Part shown: positions 9,084-15,911 of the stretch, piece after piece | How positions within the stretch are numbered: the first letter of the stretch is position 1 | How the letters are laid out: every line of letters starts with the position of its first letter | Notes under the pieces: generated by a model | The model's input: the letters and a program-made list of their open reading frames with translations, nothing else | What the model was told of the DNA's origin: nothing | The model's database searches: none | From: an uncultured Eggerthellaceae bacterium | GTDB taxonomy: Bacteria > Actinomycetota > Coriobacteriia > Coriobacteriales > Eggerthellaceae | Direction: 5' to 3' | NCBI GenBank assembly: GCA_946618265.1 | Contig: CAMOLA010000014.1 | Location: forward strand, 1-39,854 | Length of the DNA stretch: 39,854 nt | Translations under genes and position numbers: made by a program

Positions 9084-9561
9084 GCTGAACGCTCCTTTCA
9101 TCGACCTGCGACACATTATCCGAGAACTCGAGCGGCCGGACAATGCGCTATCTGCAAGCAATGCGCTCGATGCAGGCAAAGAGAACCTTGGTCATTTTTA
9201 TTCAACTAATGCAATTTGCGGGAGAAAACGCGCTGCGCCCCGTTATCCGAACATGCGCCCATACCGGCATACTGACAGTTGGGGAGACTCCCTTTCGGTC
9301 AGTTACGTGTCGCCAGCTTACCAGATTGCGCGGACGACGTGCCGAACACGGCGCCCGACGTCAACGCCGGCTTCCAGTTCAGCGACCACGACCCCGTGCT
9401 GCCACGTTCGAGCTCACGCCGTTCCTCGAATATACTGCGCATGTGTCTGATGTCGCATGCGCCAAGCAGCCGCATGCGGCTTTCATGTATAGTTACCCTA
9501 CGTTGCACAGAGAACCATCAACATGCTTACGTACGCAGCAAGGCTTACACGAGGAATGTGC
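9084..9561. other. Spacer with a dispersed palindrome, no gene seen
   Basis: Between the divergent carbonic anhydrase gene and the 9562 gene I see no supported reading frame. It holds one diverged copy of the GACCGAAGGGGAG palindrome (9271-9303) and a short perfect palindrome AGCCGCATGCGGCT at 9468-9481. Promoters for both flanking genes should lie here. Confidence 0.5.
9271..9303. repeat. GACCGAAGGGGAG palindrome (diverged copy)
   Basis: The right arm CTCCCTTTCGGTCAGT matches the family. The left arm carries the GTTGGGGAG variant, also seen at 20738-20770 and 39810-39837, so the outer stem is mismatched. Confidence 0.8.
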
Positions 9562-9915
9562 GTGACCATCGAGGAATGGCCGTACGTCGTCGTCTATTCC
9601 GAATGCGTTAAGTATGGCAAGGGACCCGTATTCGTTCATGTCGAGCTGCGCGATGCCGTATCGGACATCACGCGCAAGATTCGACTCCATCCGATGAAGC
9701 GACTCGAAGGGCGCAAGCTAGTTACCAAATGGATGCATTACCTCCAGAGCAATGACGATAACCACGTTTTCTCGGATCGGACGACAGGCGATCAGGCCGA
9801 CGTGCCGGGCGACCTGCTCGGCGGCGATGCGCAGTGGCTGGAAAAGGACGCTCCGTGGAAACTCGTCTACCTAGATGGAGAGCTGTTCGCAGCCGTGCCG
9901 TTGCTTCGCGGGTGA
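9562..9915 (+). CDS. Small hypothetical protein
   Basis: The product is about 117 residues, hydrophilic, with no signal peptide, membrane segment or recognised domain. It contains [19 protein letters not shown] near the start and [18 protein letters not shown] near the end. I chose the GTG at 9562 because GAGGA lies six bases upstream; an ATG at 9556 or one at 9523 in the same frame is possible. A strong bidirectional terminator follows at 9970-10002, which supports a real transcription unit. No function is proposed. Confidence 0.55.
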   Translation: MTIEEWPYVVVYSECVKYGKGPVFVHVELRDAVSDITRKIRLHPMKRLEGRKLVTKWMHYLQSNDDNHVFSDRTTGDQADVPGDLLGGDAQWLEKDAPWKLVYLDGELFAAVPLLRG

Positions 9916-9967
9916 CGCACGACGCGAGCAGGCCCGCGGCCGCGACAGCGGGTGCGCTTCGTTTTGC

Positions 9968-10004
9968 GAAAAAAAAGAAGACAACGGGAATGTTGTCTTC
10001 TTTT
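9968..10004. terminator. Bidirectional Rho-independent terminator
   Basis: A 13-bp stem AAAAGAAGACAAC / GTTGTCTTCTTTT encloses a GGGAAT loop. It has A-rich sequence before it and TTTT at its end, so it can work in both directions. It lies between the convergent 9562-9915 gene and ridA. Confidence 0.9.
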
Positions 10005-10058
10005 GGACGATGGCGCTTGCCAAGGAGACAACATCCTCCCGCTGTCTCCGATGGCACG

Positions 10059-10441
10059 CTAGAAGCGCGCGACGGCCTTGATCTCGACCTTCGCGCCCTT
10101 GGGCAGGGCCGCGACCTGGAAAGCGGCGCGGCCGGGTAGGGCTCGACGAAGAACTCGGCGTACACCTCGTTCATGTCGGCGAACTCGGCGATGTCGGACA
10201 GCATGACGGTCGTCTCGACGACCGCGCCCATGTCGGCGCCGGCCTCGGCGAGGATGGCCTTGATGTTGGTTAGGCTCTGGCGCGTCTGGCTCTTGATGTC
10301 GTCGCCCGCGAACTCGCCGGTCGCCGGGTCGATGGGCAGCTGCCCCGACACGTTGATCGAGACGCCCTCGGCCTTGATGGCCTGGCTGTACGGCCCGATG
10401 GCCGCAGGCGCGTTTTTCGTCGCGATTGCAGTGTTGTTCAT
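10059..10441 (-). pseudogene. ridA: RidA-family enamine/imine deaminase with one-base frameshift
   Basis: RidA hydrolyses reactive enamines and imines, such as 2-aminoacrylate, to ketoacids. The reading frame starts at 10441 after GAAAGGA and gives a normal RidA from [19 protein letters not shown] through [12 protein letters not shown] to FFVEPYPA. It then shifts. The proper ending, [19 protein letters not shown] to VARF, continues in another frame to the TAG at 10059. The length is one base short of 128 codons. The missing base is most simply one G in GCGCGGCCGGG at about 10127-10135. Lost residues would include the conserved Arg of the PARAAFQV motif, which binds the substrate carboxylate. 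This is either real decay, which fits the gene remnants next door, or a sequencing error. Confidence 0.85.
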
Positions 10442-10529
10442 GGTCTTGGTCCTTTCTCGCTTTGTATGCTGCACGCATCGGTCGGTCCGAACGGATTGGC
10501 TTCCCGAGACCGGCGATGCGCAGGTGCCT

Positions 10530-10631
10530 CTATCGCTTGACGTACGTTCCGCTCCGCTTGCCCGTCGGCTCGCCATCGGTTGCGACGAGCTCGCCGTTCA
10601 CGAACACGAAGCGGGCACGTTCCTGATCACC
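10530..10631 (-). pseudogene. C-terminal remnant of an N-acyl-D-amino-acid deacylase-like amidohydrolase
   Basis: The frame ending at the TAG at 10530 reads [20 protein letters not shown] and then [13 protein letters not shown]. This is the typical tail of D-aminoacylases and related amidohydrolases (VFVNG..V..DGE.TG.RPG...R). Nothing upstream continues the enzyme: the frame runs straight into the opposite-strand HTH fragment, so almost the whole gene has been deleted. It is on the same strand as, and just upstream of, ridA, a common arrangement for D-amino-acid catabolism. Confidence 0.65.
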
Positions 10632-10736
10632 AAGGCGAGCCAGAAGGTGTGCACGTTTTTCGGCATCTCGAAGTACACCTTGTACAGCTACCTCGACGAG
10701 GCGAAATCGAAGAATGATGCATTACCTCTGAGGTAA
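10611..10736 (+). pseudogene. C-terminal HTH remnant of a YheO/DauR-like regulator
   Basis: The frame reads GTFLITKASQKVCTFFGISK followed by YTLYSYLDEAKSK. It matches the C-terminal helix-turn-helix of YheO/DauR-type regulators (FL.KGA...VA..LG.SRYTVYNYL). No sensor (PAS-like) domain precedes it; the upstream frame is antisense to ridA. The fragment meets the deacylase tail head-on at about 10614-10631 and runs into the palindrome at 10715-10743, which supplies its TAA. Confidence 0.6.
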
Positions 10737-10743
10737 TGCATCA
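10715..10743. repeat. 29-nt palindrome, TACCTCNGAGGTA family
   Basis: Perfect 14-nt arms flank a single central base (TGATGCATTACCTC-T-GAGGTAATGCATCA). The last three bases are the TGA stop of the minus-strand flavodoxin-family gene, as at 6386-6388 for the EamA gene. The outer bases differ from the 6324-6388 copies but remain complementary. Confidence 0.85.
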
Positions 10744-11376
10744 TCCCACCAGCGCCGCGCCTTTGTCGAATGCAGCCTTGCATTCCTCGGGGAAGACGGT
10801 TTCGTGGCGCTGCTTCTTGGCCTCGGGATCGAACATCGACCATTCCCAATCGGTCTTGGAATAGTCCTTCAGCTGCAGCGTGTTGCCGCTGATGAGCGTG
10901 TCGGTCGGGCCCACGAACGCCGAAAGCGTCTTCTGGTAGTTCTGCACCATCCCGGCATACATCGTGTCGGGAGCGTTGCTCGTCATGATGAGCAGCACCG
11001 GAACGACGTTCTGGTTGCAACACGGCGTTTCGAGGTTGTACGTGAGGTTTTGGAAGATGAGCCGCTCGTACAGCGCACGGAACGACGCCGTCATCTCGGA
11101 AAGGTAGTTCGGCGAGCCGATGATCAGCCCATCAGCCTCGCGGATCGCGTCGAGCACCTCGGTGAGCCCGTCGCGGCAGATGCAGCGCCCCTTGAACTTC
11201 TCCTTCTTGCATCCGAAGCACGAGATGCAGCCCGTGTAGCGCTCGAGCTTGTACAAGTCGAACTTCTTGACGGTTGCCCCCGCCGACTCCGCACCGCGCG
11301 CCGCCTCGGTTACCAGCGTGTCGGTGTTCCAGCCCTTGCGCGGCCCCGCGTTGACCGCAACAATCGTCTTGCCCAT
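10741..11376 (-). CDS. Flavodoxin-family / NADPH-dependent FMN reductase-like protein
   Basis: This 211-residue protein has a flavodoxin-like fold. The N terminus KTIVAVNAGPRKGWNTDTL at residues 3-21 is the FMN phosphate loop. It is followed by a cysteine-containing segment, YTGCISCFGCKKEKFKGRC at about 47-65, as in iron-sulfur flavoproteins and related multimeric flavodoxin WrbA-type proteins. IIGSPNYLSEMTASFRALYER at about 85-105 is the conserved isoalloxazine-contacting region. It probably transfers electrons in the cytoplasm; partners are unknown. AGAGAGGA precedes the ATG. Confidence 0.85.
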   Translation of the reverse strand: MGKTIVAVNAGPRKGWNTDTLVTEAARGAESAGATVKKFDLYKLERYTGCISCFGCKKEKFKGRCICRDGLTEVLDAIREADGLIIGSPNYLSEMTASFRALYERLIFQNLTYNLETPCCNQNVVPVLLIMTSNAPDTMYAGMVQNYQKTLSAFVGPTDTLISGNTLQLKDYSKTDWEWSMFDPEAKKQRHETVFPEECKAAFDKGAALVG

Positions 11377-11461
11377 TCGACATCCTCTCTCTCGGAAATC
11401 AGCCCTTAAAACGTTACGTGTTGATACGCGAAGAATAGCATGTAAACCATCCGCTAAAAAT

Positions 11462-11487
11462 CATAAAAGGGGACAGTCTCTTTTATG
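11462..11487. repeat. GGGGACWGTCYC-core palindrome (copy 1)
   Basis: CATAAAAGGGGACAGTCTCTTTTATG folds with CATAAAAG / CTTTTATG arms around a GGGGAC-AGTC core, with one unpaired G. A second element with the same core but different complementary arms lies at 31579-31609. It sits between the divergent flavodoxin-family gene and ABC operon. Confidence 0.7.
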
Positions 11488-11576
11488 GTTTTGGCTTCGC
11501 CTCATAGTTTCTGAGTGTATTTACAACTAATCGTTGAAATACGCTTCATCGCTGTTAAACTCGCTAATTGCGCTAT

Positions 11577-11605
11577 TTGACGGTCCGCTTACAAGCGGTT
11601 ATCGT
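11577..11605 (+). promoter_or_regulatory. Candidate promoter of the amino-acid ABC operon
   Basis: TTGACG at 11577-11582 is followed after 17 bases by TATCGT at 11600-11605. The spacer contains the dyad CCGCTTACAAGCGG (11586-11599), a possible operator. It lies 63 nt upstream of the first permease gene. Confidence 0.5.
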
Positions 11606-11667
11606 TCATTTCATATAAAATTGCTAGGTAATTCGCCGTAACGGCGTTCGAAGGATAAGGACGGTAC

Positions 11668-12330
11668 ATGGATTTCGCGGCAATGGCAGAGTACTTGCCG
11701 TTGTACGAGCAGGCAATGTGGCTGACGCTGCGCATCGGGTGGGTCGGTATCTTGGGGTCGTTGGTCATCGGCCTCGTCGTGGCCATGATCACGCACTACA
11801 AGGTTCCAGTGCTCTATCAGATTTCGCTGTTCTACATCGAGCTATACCGAAACACACCCCTGCTCATCCAGCTGTTCTTCATGTACTTCGCCCTACCCCG
11901 CGTCTTCGGCTTCGGCATAGACGCCGAAGCCTGCGGCATGCTGGGACTCGCGCTCCTCGGCGGCGCCTACATGGCCGAATCGTTCCGCAGCGGCCTCGAG
12001 GCCGTCGAGCCCATCCAAACCGAGAGCGCGCTCTCGCTTGGCATGACAAAGGGCCAGGTCATGCGCTACATCGTGTTACCTCAGGCAATCACGCTGTCCA
12101 TCCAGTCGTTCGTCGCGAACGTCATATTCCTGCTCAAGGAAACCAGCGTGTTCTCGGCAATCAGCCTGATGGACTTGATGTTCGTGGCCAAGGACCTGAT
12201 CGGCCTCTATTACAAGACAACCGAATGCCTGGTGATGCTCGTCATCTTCTACCTGATCATCATCTTGCCGGTGTCGATATTGGGAACAGTCGTGGAAAGG
12301 AAGCTTCGCTATGGAGCTTTTGGGGCTTGA
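11668..12330 (+). CDS. Polar amino-acid ABC transporter permease 1
   Basis: This 220-residue inner-membrane permease of the His/Glu/Gln (HAAT) family has about five hydrophobic helices. ESALSLGMTKGQVMRYIVLP at about residues 115-134 is the EAA loop that docks on the ATPase. YRNTPLLIQLFFMYFALPR is the family N-terminal signature. AAGGACGG lies just before the ATG. Its last 20 bases overlap the start of the second permease gene, so the two are probably translationally coupled. Confidence 0.92.
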   Translation: MDFAAMAEYLPLYEQAMWLTLRIGWVGILGSLVIGLVVAMITHYKVPVLYQISLFYIELYRNTPLLIQLFFMYFALPRVFGFGIDAEACGMLGLALLGGAYMAESFRSGLEAVEPIQTESALSLGMTKGQVMRYIVLPQAITLSIQSFVANVIFLLKETSVFSAISLMDLMFVAKDLIGLYYKTTECLVMLVIFYLIIILPVSILGTVVERKLRYGAFGA

Positions 12331-12988
12331 TGTCCTGTTCAAGGGCAGCAACGCCGCGCGCCTGCTCCAAGGCCTCGGCGTTGCAGTGGAAATTAGCGTC
12401 ATCTCGGTGGTCATCAGCATCGTGCTGGGCCTGCTCTTCGGCATCTTCATGACGTGGAAAAACCCGGTAGCGCGCGTGATAAGCCGAATCTACCTGGAAA
12501 TCGTGCGCATCATGCCGCAGCTGGTGCTGCTGTTCATCGTGTTCTTCGGCGCGACGCGCGTCATGGGGCTCAACATATCCGCCGAGCTCAGCTCCATCAT
12601 CGTGTTCAGCTTCTGGGGCGTCGGAGAAATGGGCGACCTCGTGCGCGGCGCGCTGGAAAGCATTCCCAAGCACCAATACGAAAGCGCGGCGGCGCTCGGC
12701 ATGACCAAGGGGCAGATCTACTACCATATCGTGATCCCGCAGGCAGTGCGCCGGCTTATCCCCATGTCCATCAACCTGGTCACCCGCATGATCAAGACGA
12801 CCAGCCTCATTCTCATGATCGGAGTGGTCGAAATCATGAAGGTCGGCCAGCAGATCATCGAAGCGAACCGCATGGCAAGCCCCAATGCCGTATTCGGCAT
12901 CTACGGCACCATTTTGCTGCTGTACTTCCTCGTGTGCTGGCCCATCAGCATGCTTGCACGGCACCTCGAGAAGAAGTGGAGCAACTAA
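12311..12988 (+). CDS. Polar amino-acid ABC transporter permease 2
   Basis: A 225-residue paralogue of the preceding permease and its presumed heterodimer partner. It has the same YLEIVRIMPQLVLLFIVFFG signature and an EAA loop ESAAALGMTKGQIYYHIVIP at about residues 117-136. A Shine-Dalgarno-like GGAAAGGAAG lies inside the end of the upstream gene. The ATPase gene follows after 73 nt. Confidence 0.92.
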   Translation: MELLGLDVLFKGSNAARLLQGLGVAVEISVISVVISIVLGLLFGIFMTWKNPVARVISRIYLEIVRIMPQLVLLFIVFFGATRVMGLNISAELSSIIVFSFWGVGEMGDLVRGALESIPKHQYESAAALGMTKGQIYYHIVIPQAVRRLIPMSINLVTRMIKTTSLILMIGVVEIMKVGQQIIEANRMASPNAVFGIYGTILLLYFLVCWPISMLARHLEKKWSN

Positions 12989-13061
12989 CGGCTTGCAGGC
13001 GGCCTTTCGCCCGCAAGCCAACGCGAATGTACAACTCGACGCACAAGATCGGAGATGAAGC

Positions 13062-13829
13062 ATGGCTGCCAAAGACGTGCTGCGCATAGAGAACCTTCGC
13101 AAAGCGTATGGCGACAACGTCGTGATCGACGGACTCAACCTCAACGTGAAGCAAGGCGAGGTCATCGTCGTCATCGGGCCATCCGGCTGCGGCAAGTCGA
13201 CGCTTCTGCGCTGCATCAACGCCCTCGAGGACATCCAGGGCGGGCATATCTGGATCGACGACGAAGAGGTCGACGGCAAATCGAAGAGCATCGCCCAGAT
13301 CCGCCAGAAGCTGGGCATGGTGTTCCAGAGCTACGACCTGTTCCCCCACAAGACGATCATCGAGAACGTCACGCTCTCGCCCATCGTCGTGCAAAAGCGC
13401 CCCAAAAACGAGGTCATCGCCGAAGGCGAAGCCCTGCTCGACCGCGTCGGGCTGCTCGACAAGCGCGATGATTATCCCCGCCAGCTGTCTGGCGGCCAAA
13501 AGCAGCGCGTCGCAATCGCGCGCGCCCTGGCCATGAAGCCCGAAGTCATGCTGCTCGACGAAATCACGGCCGCGCTCGACCCCGAAATGGTCCACGAGGT
13601 GCTCGACGTCATCCTGGACCTTGCGCGGGAAGGCAAGACGATGATCATCGTGACCCACGAGATGAGCTTTGCGCGCGCCGTGGCCGACCGCGTCATCTTC
13701 CTCGAAGGCGGACATATCGTCGAGGAGGGCATTCCCGAGGAATTCTTCGCCCACCCCAAGACCGAACGCGCCCGCGACTTCCTGCACACGTTCGAGTTCG
13801 CAGCAGTCAGGTCGCACGTCGCCGAATAA
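13062..13829 (+). CDS. Polar amino-acid ABC transporter ATPase
   Basis: This 255-residue cytoplasmic ATPase energises import. Walker A GPSGCGKS is at residues 39-46, the Q-loop Gln at 89, the signature [16 protein letters not shown] from 142, Walker B VMLLDE at 162-167, and the H-loop His at 199. After Walker B the usual EPTSALD is EITAALD, a tolerated variant. The stop codon is only four bases from the giant hairpin element, which separates this gene from the substrate-binding protein gene. Confidence 0.95.
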   Translation: MAAKDVLRIENLRKAYGDNVVIDGLNLNVKQGEVIVVIGPSGCGKSTLLRCINALEDIQGGHIWIDDEEVDGKSKSIAQIRQKLGMVFQSYDLFPHKTIIENVTLSPIVVQKRPKNEVIAEGEALLDRVGLLDKRDDYPRQLSGGQKQRVAIARALAMKPEVMLLDEITAALDPEMVHEVLDVILDLAREGKTMIIVTHEMSFARAVADRVIFLEGGHIVEEGIPEEFFAHPKTERARDFLHTFEFAAVRSHVAE

Positions 13830-13832
13830 GTC

Positions 13833-14095
13833 GCATTCGGTTTCGCCGAACGGCCGATGCGCGCAGCGCGACCGGGAGGCCCCTCGCAGGGCCGGCTCGC
13901 TTTCTTCCCCCTCCGATGCGCGCTAATGGAAGGCGCCTGATGGAGGCGCGCAAGTGGCTCTCCCACATCATCTCTCCCGCGCCTCACCCGCGTTGCGCCT
14001 TCTTAGGTGCGCGCATCTCCGGCGGCGCTCGCAAGGCCCTGCGAGGGGCCTCCCGGTCGCGCTGCGCGCATCGGCCGTTCGGCGAAACCGAATGC
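13833..14095. repeat. Giant hairpin element A: 61-bp perfect inverted repeat with 141-nt conserved interior
   Basis: The arm at 13833-13893 is the exact reverse complement of 14035-14095 (61 of 61). The interior (13894-14034) continues the fold: GATGCGCGC at about 13915 pairs with GCGCGCATC at about 14010, AAGGCGC with GCGCCTT inside it, then AGGCGCG with CGCGCCT. The interior is closely related to that of element B (36941-37079), sharing GATGCGCGCTAA, GGAAGGCG and GCCTTCTTAGG, although the outer arms differ. It sits between the ATPase and binding-protein genes. It encodes no credible protein. A transcribed structured RNA, an RNase III substrate, or a mobile non-autonomous DNA element are all possible. 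Confidence 0.9.
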
Positions 14096-14130
14096 AAACT
14101 AGCAGTAATTCGAATAGCTAAAAGCGGCAT

Positions 14131-14160
14131 TTGACGGTACCATTGTCCAAGCACCAGCAA
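14131..14160 (+). promoter_or_regulatory. Possible separate promoter for the binding-protein gene
   Basis: TTGACG at 14131 lies in a short context (CATTTGACGGTACC) like that at the operon promoter (CTATTTGACGGTCC, 11573). No good -10 hexamer is obvious 16-18 bases downstream, so this is tentative. A separate promoter would allow the binding protein to be expressed despite the hairpin element upstream. Confidence 0.3.
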
Positions 14161-14233
14161 TCGCGGGCCCGCAACCGGTCCAGCAAGCTCGGGGTCAAAT
14201 ATCGCAAGGGATATTGGAGAATAGGAGAGGTAC

Positions 14234-15142
14234 ATGAAGAGGAAGTTTTTGGGTATCGCGGCCGTCGCCGCAGCACTCGCCCTCGTGGCCGGCGTGATGG
14301 TCGGCTGCGGCGGATCGTCGAGCGGAAGCGCGGCGGCATCGGGCAGCGCATCTACGGCTGCAAGCGCGGCAAGCGGCGACGCGGTTTACCGCACGCTCGA
14401 CCAGATCAAGGAGAGCGGCAAGGTCGTCATCGGCGTGTTCAGCGACAAGCACCCGTTCGGATACGTGGACGAAGGCGGCGAATACGCCGGCTACGACATC
14501 GAGCTGGGTAACCGCCTGGCCCAGGACCTGGGCGTCGAGGTCGAGTACGTTTCGACCGAGGCGGCTAATCGCGTCGAGTACCTCGAGACGGGCAAGGTCG
14601 ACATCATCCTCGCGAACTTCACGGTCACGCCCGAGCGTGCCGAAGCGGTCGATTTCGCCGAGCCGTACATGAACGTGGCGCTCGGCGTCGTCTCCCCGAA
14701 CGACAAGGTGATCACCGACCTGTCGCAAATCGGGGCCGATGACGAGGTCATCGTCATCACCGGCACCACCGCTGAGACCTATCTGACCGAGAACAACCCC
14801 GAGATCAAGCTGAAGAAGTTCGAGACCTACGCCAACGCCAAGACCGCGTTCGAGAACAAGGAAGGCGTCGCCTGGGCCAACGACAACACCGAGGTCATCG
14901 CGTTCGCGAAGGGCACCGAGGGCTACACGGTCGGCATCGAACAGCTCGGCAACCTCGACACCATCGCTCCTGCCGTCTCGAAGGGCAACACGACGCTGCT
15001 CGAGTGGATCAACGAGGACATGGCCAAGCTCGGCGCCGAGAAGTTCTTCCACAGCGCCTACGAGAAGACGCTGCTCGATTCTTACGGAACCGACTTCGAA
15101 GAGACTCTGGTAGTGGAACCCGGCCAGGCCAAGACCAAATAA
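14234..15142 (+). CDS. Family 3 substrate-binding lipoprotein of amino-acid ABC transporter
   Basis: The product is 302 residues. It has a lipoprotein signal peptide with the lipid-modified Cys at about residue 25 (VAGVMVGCGG), a Ser/Ala/Gly-rich linker to about residue 50, and a bacterial extracellular solute-binding domain of family 3 (VIGVFSDKHPFGYVDEGG, GYDIELGNRLAQDLG, ILANFTVTPERAEAVDFAEP). It would capture a polar amino acid at the cell surface for the permease pair encoded upstream. AGGAGAGG precedes the ATG. A strong terminator follows at 15185-15213. Confidence 0.93.
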   Translation: MKRKFLGIAAVAAALALVAGVMVGCGGSSSGSAAASGSASTAASAASGDAVYRTLDQIKESGKVVIGVFSDKHPFGYVDEGGEYAGYDIELGNRLAQDLGVEVEYVSTEAANRVEYLETGKVDIILANFTVTPERAEAVDFAEPYMNVALGVVSPNDKVITDLSQIGADDEVIVITGTTAETYLTENNPEIKLKKFETYANAKTAFENKEGVAWANDNTEVIAFAKGTEGYTVGIEQLGNLDTIAPAVSKGNTTLLEWINEDMAKLGAEKFFHSAYEKTLLDSYGTDFEETLVVEPGQAKTK

Positions 15143-15183
15143 GTACGTAACGCCGCCATCATTTGACCCGCGTTCGTAAGAAA

Positions 15184-15214
15184 GGGACCGCCTCATGCAG
15201 GCGGTCCTTTTTTC
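15184..15214 (+). terminator. Rho-independent terminator of the ABC operon
   Basis: GGGACCGCCT / AGGCGGTCC(T) with a CATGC loop is followed by six T residues, 40 nt after the binding-protein stop codon. Confidence 0.95.
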
Positions 15215-15236
15215 GTGCGGTGAAAAAGGCCCCCAC

Positions 15237-15265
15237 TGACCGAAGGGGAGACTCCCTTTCGGTCA
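15237..15265. repeat. GACCGAAGGGGAG palindrome
   Basis: TGACCGAAGGGGAG-A-CTCCCTTTCGGTCA: a 14-bp stem with one mismatch. It forms a loose pair with the copy at 15310-15336. Confidence 0.9.
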
Positions 15266-15309
15266 CCCAGGTTTTGGGCCGGCCGTCGGCGAGCGGGGCT
15301 TTCGCGACC

Positions 15310-15336
15310 GACCGAAAGGGAGACTCCCCTTCGGTC
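15310..15336. repeat. GACCGAAGGGGAG palindrome
   Basis: GACCGAAAGGGAG-A-CTCCCCTTCGGTC: a 13-bp stem with one mismatch, 45 nt from the previous copy, in the convergent spacer between the ABC operon and the SH3-like gene. Confidence 0.9.
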
Positions 15337-15344
15337 ACCCGCAC

Positions 15345-15392
15345 AAAAAAGCGTAACGGGCAGCTGTTAATCCAGCCGCCCGTTATGGTATC
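15345..15392 (-). terminator. Rho-independent terminator of the SH3-like gene
   Basis: On the minus strand, TAACGGGCGGCTG / CAGCTGCCCGTTA closes over GATTAA and is followed by CG and a T run. Confidence 0.85.
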
Positions 15393-15435
15393 TAGATACG
15401 GGTATCATGGGCGAGCGTCTCGCCCATCGTCTTGG

Positions 15436-15744
15436 TTACTGCACAAGGTAATCGGCGTTCACGTAGCCTTCCCTGTTGAACTTGGGAGAATACACCCACC
15501 AGTACCCGCCGGCACGCTTCTCTTCCACCGAGACGACGTCACCGGTGTAGAGCTTGGCGATCACGTTGTCGTCATCGTAGGCGGGCGCCGTGCGCAGGGC
15601 CAGGTAGCCCTCGTCGACCTCGACGAAGCACTGGTCGCCATCCTGCGCGAACGCCGCAACCGGAGCCAAGATGAGGAAGAGGAGCAAAGCCACCGCCCCA
15701 AGCGCCAACTTGCACACGCCCCTGTTGATTGCTTGCTGATACAT
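15436..15744 (-). CDS. Secreted SH3-domain-like small protein
   Basis: This 102-residue protein has a signal peptide or N-terminal anchor (KLALGAVALLLFLILAPVAA followed by FAQ, about residues 12-34). The rest is a single bacterial SH3-like domain: YLALRTAPAYDDDNVIAKLY, GDVVSVEEK, GGYWWVYSPKFNREGYVNAD, YL. Such domains often bind cell-wall peptides. The ATG at 15744 has AGGAAGGAA at a good distance, better than the upstream start of the same frame. No Cys follows the signal peptide, so it is not a lipoprotein. Confidence 0.88.
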   Translation of the reverse strand: MYQQAINRGVCKLALGAVALLLFLILAPVAAFAQDGDQCFVEVDEGYLALRTAPAYDDDNVIAKLYTGDVVSVEEKRAGGYWWVYSPKFNREGYVNADYLVQ

Positions 15745-15911
15745 ATGAATTCCTTCCTCCCGCAATCAAGTAACGCAAGAAACGCCATCCCCAGCTGCAG
15801 AAGCGCTCGTCTTCTCGCGAGCGGCGGGAGACGTTCTAAGCATTATACGCCGTAGCGGCCTGCGCGAGCTCAAAGCGATTGCCGCAATCGTCGGGCCCAT
15901 GCCGGCTTCGG

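Noticed and set aside
13833..14095. Element A as an insertion sequence
   Set aside because: There is no transposase frame, the element is only 263 nt, and its arms are not shared with element B, unlike IS or MITE termini.
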